Shown here in pieces: positions 61,182-64,000 of a DNA stretch of 64,000 bases. How positions within the stretch are numbered: position 1 is the stretch's first letter; every line of letters begins with the position of its first letter. The notes beneath the pieces are model-generated. The model did no database searches, was not told the DNA's origin, and worked only from the letters and a program-made list of their open reading frames with translations. A program made the translations under genes and the position numbers. The DNA lies in the NCBI RefSeq assembly GCF_037890695.1, contig NZ_CP149571.1:1580001-1644000 (forward strand). The letters are read 5' to 3'. The stretch comes from Aeromonas jandaei. Lineage in GTDB: Bacteria; Pseudomonadota; Gammaproteobacteria; Enterobacterales; Aeromonadaceae.

Positions 61182-61184
61182 CTC

Positions 61185-64000
61185 ATGTCTCGCGCTTGTC
61201 ATCTCCTACTGATTTTTTGCTCACTGCTTCTGCTGAGTTGGCACGTTGCTGCAGAGTCATCGCCCGAAGAGGAACAAAGAGCGGTTGATGAGCAGGGCTT
61301 CTCTCAGGAGCTGGTGGTGGGCGTCCCCCGTGGGGGCTATCCCCCCTTTATCTACGAGGTGCCATCGAAACAGTACGCCGGTTCGCTCAAGGAGCTGGCC
61401 CTGCGGATTGCTGCCGAGATGGGATTAACGCTGCGTTGCGTATCCTTTAACTCTTATATCGAAGCTCAGGAAGCGCTGAAGAAGGGGAAGGTTGATGCTC
61501 TGGTAGGGGTGGAGCTTGATGCCTTGCCGGTGGAGGGGGTGAACCATATCGGTCACCTCGGCTCTTATGGCCGCGCTATCCTGATGCAACATCCCAACCA
61601 GCGGTTAACGATCGAGCAGGCAAAAAAAATGCGCTGGGTTTGTATCCGCGGGTTTGGCAGCTGCCGTGAGCTGGCATCGCTGGGAATGCCCAACGTGACC
61701 CAGGTCGAGAGCCGTGATGAGGCAACCTATATGGTCAAGCTGGGTCTGGCCGATGGTTATCTGGCGCTGGGTGCTATTCTGGTGCGGGAGCTGCAGCGCC
61801 TCCCGGACACCATGGGGATTGCGACGCCTCGCTGGTTGAGCAGCAGCGCCCTGACGATTGCGACCAGCGCAAATAATAGTGAGCTGACAAAGCGGATCTG
61901 GCAGGCATATCAGAGGATCCCGGTGACCGATTCCCGCCTGCGCCTGGCGGAGGGGGATAGCCGCTTCAAGGTCGATCTGCTGCTGGAGCCTGCCGAGATG
62001 GCATGGTTAAAACAGAAAAAAGTGATCCGGTTTGCCGTAGCTCCCTCTTTTTCCGGTATCAGCGAGATCGATGAAGAGGGGAGATTGCACGGGTATGCCG
62101 CTGACCTGATGAAGCTTATCAGCCTGCGTTCCGGTGTCCGGTTTGAGCTGGTTCCGACCCGCACCTGGCAAGAGTCCATCGAACTACTGCAAGCGCACAA
62201 GATTGATTTGATCCCTCTGATGACTCCCCTGAAGGATCGGCGGGAGTTCGCCTCCTTTACCTCCTCTTACCTCAAGTTTGACAGCTACATCGTTGCCAGG
62301 ATCGGTGCTCGCAGCTTGAAATCTCTGGCTGATTTAAAGGGGCGTCAGATCGGGGGGGTGACCGGTTCCTACGAGGCATCGTTGATTCGCAACTTTGGCG
62401 GGAAGATTGTTGAGGTTGGCCGCGATGCAGATCTTCTGAAGTTGCTCGACTCGGGCAAGGTTGATTACGTACTGCTGACCATGACCAACCTTGGCCAGCA
62501 GGCGATGAAAGGATTCAACGAGAAGTACCAGGTTGTGCTGGGGAGCCCTGAATTTTCGGTGCCGATCAGTATGGCGGTCGATATTGCACAGCCCGAGCTG
62601 ACCAGAATTATGGACAAGTTGCTGCAGACCATTACCGATGAAGAGTGGCAGCTGTTCGATCGCCGCTGGCTCAACATCTCGGTCAATATGGCGGTGGACA
62701 ATAGCCCTCTATACAAATGGCTGGCCTTTGCCATAGCGGCTCTTGGTACCGCGGGTCTGCTGGTGTTGCTGTGGGCGCGCAGCCTGCGTCGTCAGATTGC
62801 CCAGCGCAAGGTTGCGGAAAGCAAGTTGAATGAGCAGCTCTCTTTTGTGCAGACACTGCTCAACTCCTTGCCGACCATGGTGGCGCTGCGTGACAACGAA
62901 CAGCGTATTACCCTTTGCAATCAAGCCTATCGAGAGACCTTTTTCATTGAGCATGATGGGCAGCAGCGAGACGATCTCGCGCATATGCCCGAGCCGGTTC
63001 GTCGCCAGATGGTGCAGGAGGAGCGAGCCGTCTGGCAGAGTGGTCGCCAGCTGGAGGGGGCGGGCAACAGTGTGCGGGCCGATGGTTCACCGTTTCATGT
63101 GATGTACGCCAAACTCCCCTATCGCGACCCGGCAGGCAAGATGCTTGGGGTATTGACCGTGCTCACCGATGTCAGCCAGATCAAGGATGCGGAGGAACGG
63201 GCGCGCAAGGCGGAAACCCGCCTGACCCAGATTACCGACAGTATGCCGGGCATTGTCTACCAGTATCTGTGGCAGGGGCCGGGCAAGGGACGTTTTCTCT
63301 ATGCCTCCCAGGGGGCTCGCGAGATCCTCGGGGTCAGTCATCAGGAGCTTTTTGCTGCCGAGTCGGGAGGAGAGATCTTCGGGTTTACTGAAGAGGCGTT
63401 GCAGGACTTTGTCAGCAAGGTGGCCAATCATGCCGAGACCCTGGCCCCGCTTGATCTGGAGGTCAAGGTCGAGCGGCCGGAGGGGGATCGCTATCTGCAG
63501 GTACGCGGCAGTTTCGTGCGCCAGGAGCAGCATGAGCTGATCCTCAACGGGGTGATCCAGGACATTACGGCGCTCAAGCTGCAGGAACACCAGTTGCGCG
63601 AGGCGCAAGCCTATGCCGAGCAGGCCATGCAGGCGCGTAGCCGCTTTCTCGCCACCATGAGCCACGAGTTGAGGACCCCCATCTCCGGTATGCACGGCAT
63701 GCTGGAGCTGTTGCAGATGAGTGAGCTGAATGACGATCAGCGCTACATGGTGCGCAATGTCGTCACTTCAACCAACAACCTGCTCTATCTGGTGAATGAC
63801 ATCCTCGACTTTTCCAAGATAGAGGCCGGCCAGTTGCGATTGCACTATCAGGTCTGTCGCGTGCAATCCGTTATTTGTGATGCGATCCGTGGCCATGCGA
63901 CGCTCGCGCATAGCAAAGGGTTGCAGGTGGTGCTGGAGTGGGGTCAATCCGTGCCCGATCAGGCCGAGATGGATGGTGTCAGGGTAGGGCAGGTTATCTC
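61185..64000 (+). CDS. EvgS/BvgS-type hybrid sensor histidine kinase (3' end outside window)
   Basis: The frame is open from the ATG at 61185 to the window edge, at least 938 codons. A signal peptide (HLLLIFCSLLLLSWHVAA) precedes two tandem periplasmic solute-binding (Venus flytrap) domains, at about residues 42-260 and 280-500. The first opens with LVVGVPRGGYPPFIYE, the second with VIRFAVAPSFSGISEIDEEG. A membrane helix (WLAFAIAALGTAGLLVLLWA, about 511-530) leads to two PAS domains (about 555-690 and 690-810) and a HisKA domain with HELRTPISG at about His827. Receiver and HPt domains would be expected beyond the edge. The ligand and partner regulator are unknown. Confidence 0.92.
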   Translation, partial: MSRACHLLLIFCSLLLLSWHVAAESSPEEEQRAVDEQGFSQELVVGVPRGGYPPFIYEVPSKQYAGSLKELALRIAAEMGLTLRCVSFNSYIEAQEALKKGKVDALVGVELDALPVEGVNHIGHLGSYGRAILMQHPNQRLTIEQAKKMRWVCIRGFGSCRELASLGMPNVTQVESRDEATYMVKLGLADGYLALGAILVRELQRLPDTMGIATPRWLSSSALTIATSANNSELTKRIWQAYQRIPVTDSRLRLAEGDSRFKVDLLLEPAEMAWLKQKKVIRFAVAPSFSGISEIDEEGRLHGYAADLMKLISLRSGVRFELVPTRTWQESIELLQAHKIDLIPLMTPLKDRREFASFTSSYLKFDSYIVARIGARSLKSLADLKGRQIGGVTGSYEASLIRNFGGKIVEVGRDADLLKLLDSGKVDYVLLTMTNLGQQAMKGFNEKYQVVLGSPEFSVPISMAVDIAQPELTRIMDKLLQTITDEEWQLFDRRWLNISVNMAVDNSPLYKWLAFAIAALGTAGLLVLLWARSLRRQIAQRKVAESKLNEQLSFVQTLLNSLPTMVALRDNEQRITLCNQAYRETFFIEHDGQQRDDLAHMPEPVRRQMVQEERAVWQSGRQLEGAGNSVRADGSPFHVMYAKLPYRDPAGKMLGVLTVLTDVSQIKDAEERARKAETRLTQITDSMPGIVYQYLWQGPGKGRFLYASQGAREILGVSHQELFAAESGGEIFGFTEEALQDFVSKVANHAETLAPLDLEVKVERPEGDRYLQVRGSFVRQEQHELILNGVIQDITALKLQEHQLREAQAYAEQAMQARSRFLATMSHELRTPISGMHGMLELLQMSELNDDQRYMVRNVVTSTNNLLYLVNDILDFSKIEAGQLRLHYQVCRVQSVICDAIRGHATLAHSKGLQVVLEWGQSVPDQAEMDGVRVGQVI

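Overview
The window is a chromosomal segment of a gammaproteobacterium, most like Aeromonas. That is an inference from roughly 60% GC, enterobacterial-style synteny blocks (yfbU/yfbV-ackA-pta, gcvR/dapA-bamC-purC, dusB-fis, dnaT-dnaC, rssB near galU, leuABCD) and Vibrio/Aeromonas-type proteins (DUF2860 and DUF3334 families, a long 367-residue PurC). I ran no database search. It is ordinary core genome with a few accessory modules. I see no prophage, transposase, CRISPR array or tRNA gene.

Layout: 1-2690 is the 3' part of a 23S rRNA gene, a 5S rRNA and a terminator. 2954-8033 has a small lipoprotein, a split class II (B12-dependent) ribonucleotide reductase behind two NrdR-like boxes, and a PIN-PhoH ATPase. 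8113-11522 is the thiamine transporter operon thiBPQ behind a TPP riboswitch; thiB and thiQ are both frameshifted. 11621-12822 holds a PilZ protein and a transglutaminase-like protein, convergent and overlapping. 12941-17863 is the leucine operon with leader peptide, attenuator and promoter. 18037-25001 holds a TetR regulator, a PAP2 phosphatase coupled to a glycosyltransferase, ilvIH, a LysE exporter and a CysB-like regulator. 25092-27537 is a three-gene operon of two membrane proteins and an M20 amidohydrolase. EamA transporter, fis and dusB follow.

30367-35216 is a tightly coupled tripartite export operon: a TolC-like protein, an adaptor and two ABC-2 permeases, with no ATPase gene. 35327-38920 has an oxidoreductase broken by an in-frame stop, dnaT-dnaC and rssB. 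39009-45725 has a peptide transporter, galU, a ComEA-like protein and ackA-pta (pta frameshifted). 46021-51686 carries yfbV, yfbU, bcp, gcvR, dapA, bamC and purC. 51805-56523 has an SDR/LysR divergent pair, a DUF2057 protein, a HIT protein, a DUF3334 protein and a frameshifted DUF2860 protein. 56718-64000 has arcB, dgt, two very small genes and the start of a two-sensor-domain hybrid histidine kinase that runs off the edge.

Five coding lesions (thiQ, thiB, the 35.5 kb oxidoreductase, pta, the DUF2860 protein) are each compatible with a single-base change, and several lie in short homopolymers. They may be real decay or sequencing error; the sequence alone cannot decide. The least explained parts are the ATPase-less ABC-2 operon with its 25-codon linking ORF, the DUF3100/M20 operon, the AT-rich gap near 42.1 kb, and the short ORF plus hairpin before the DUF1127 gene.
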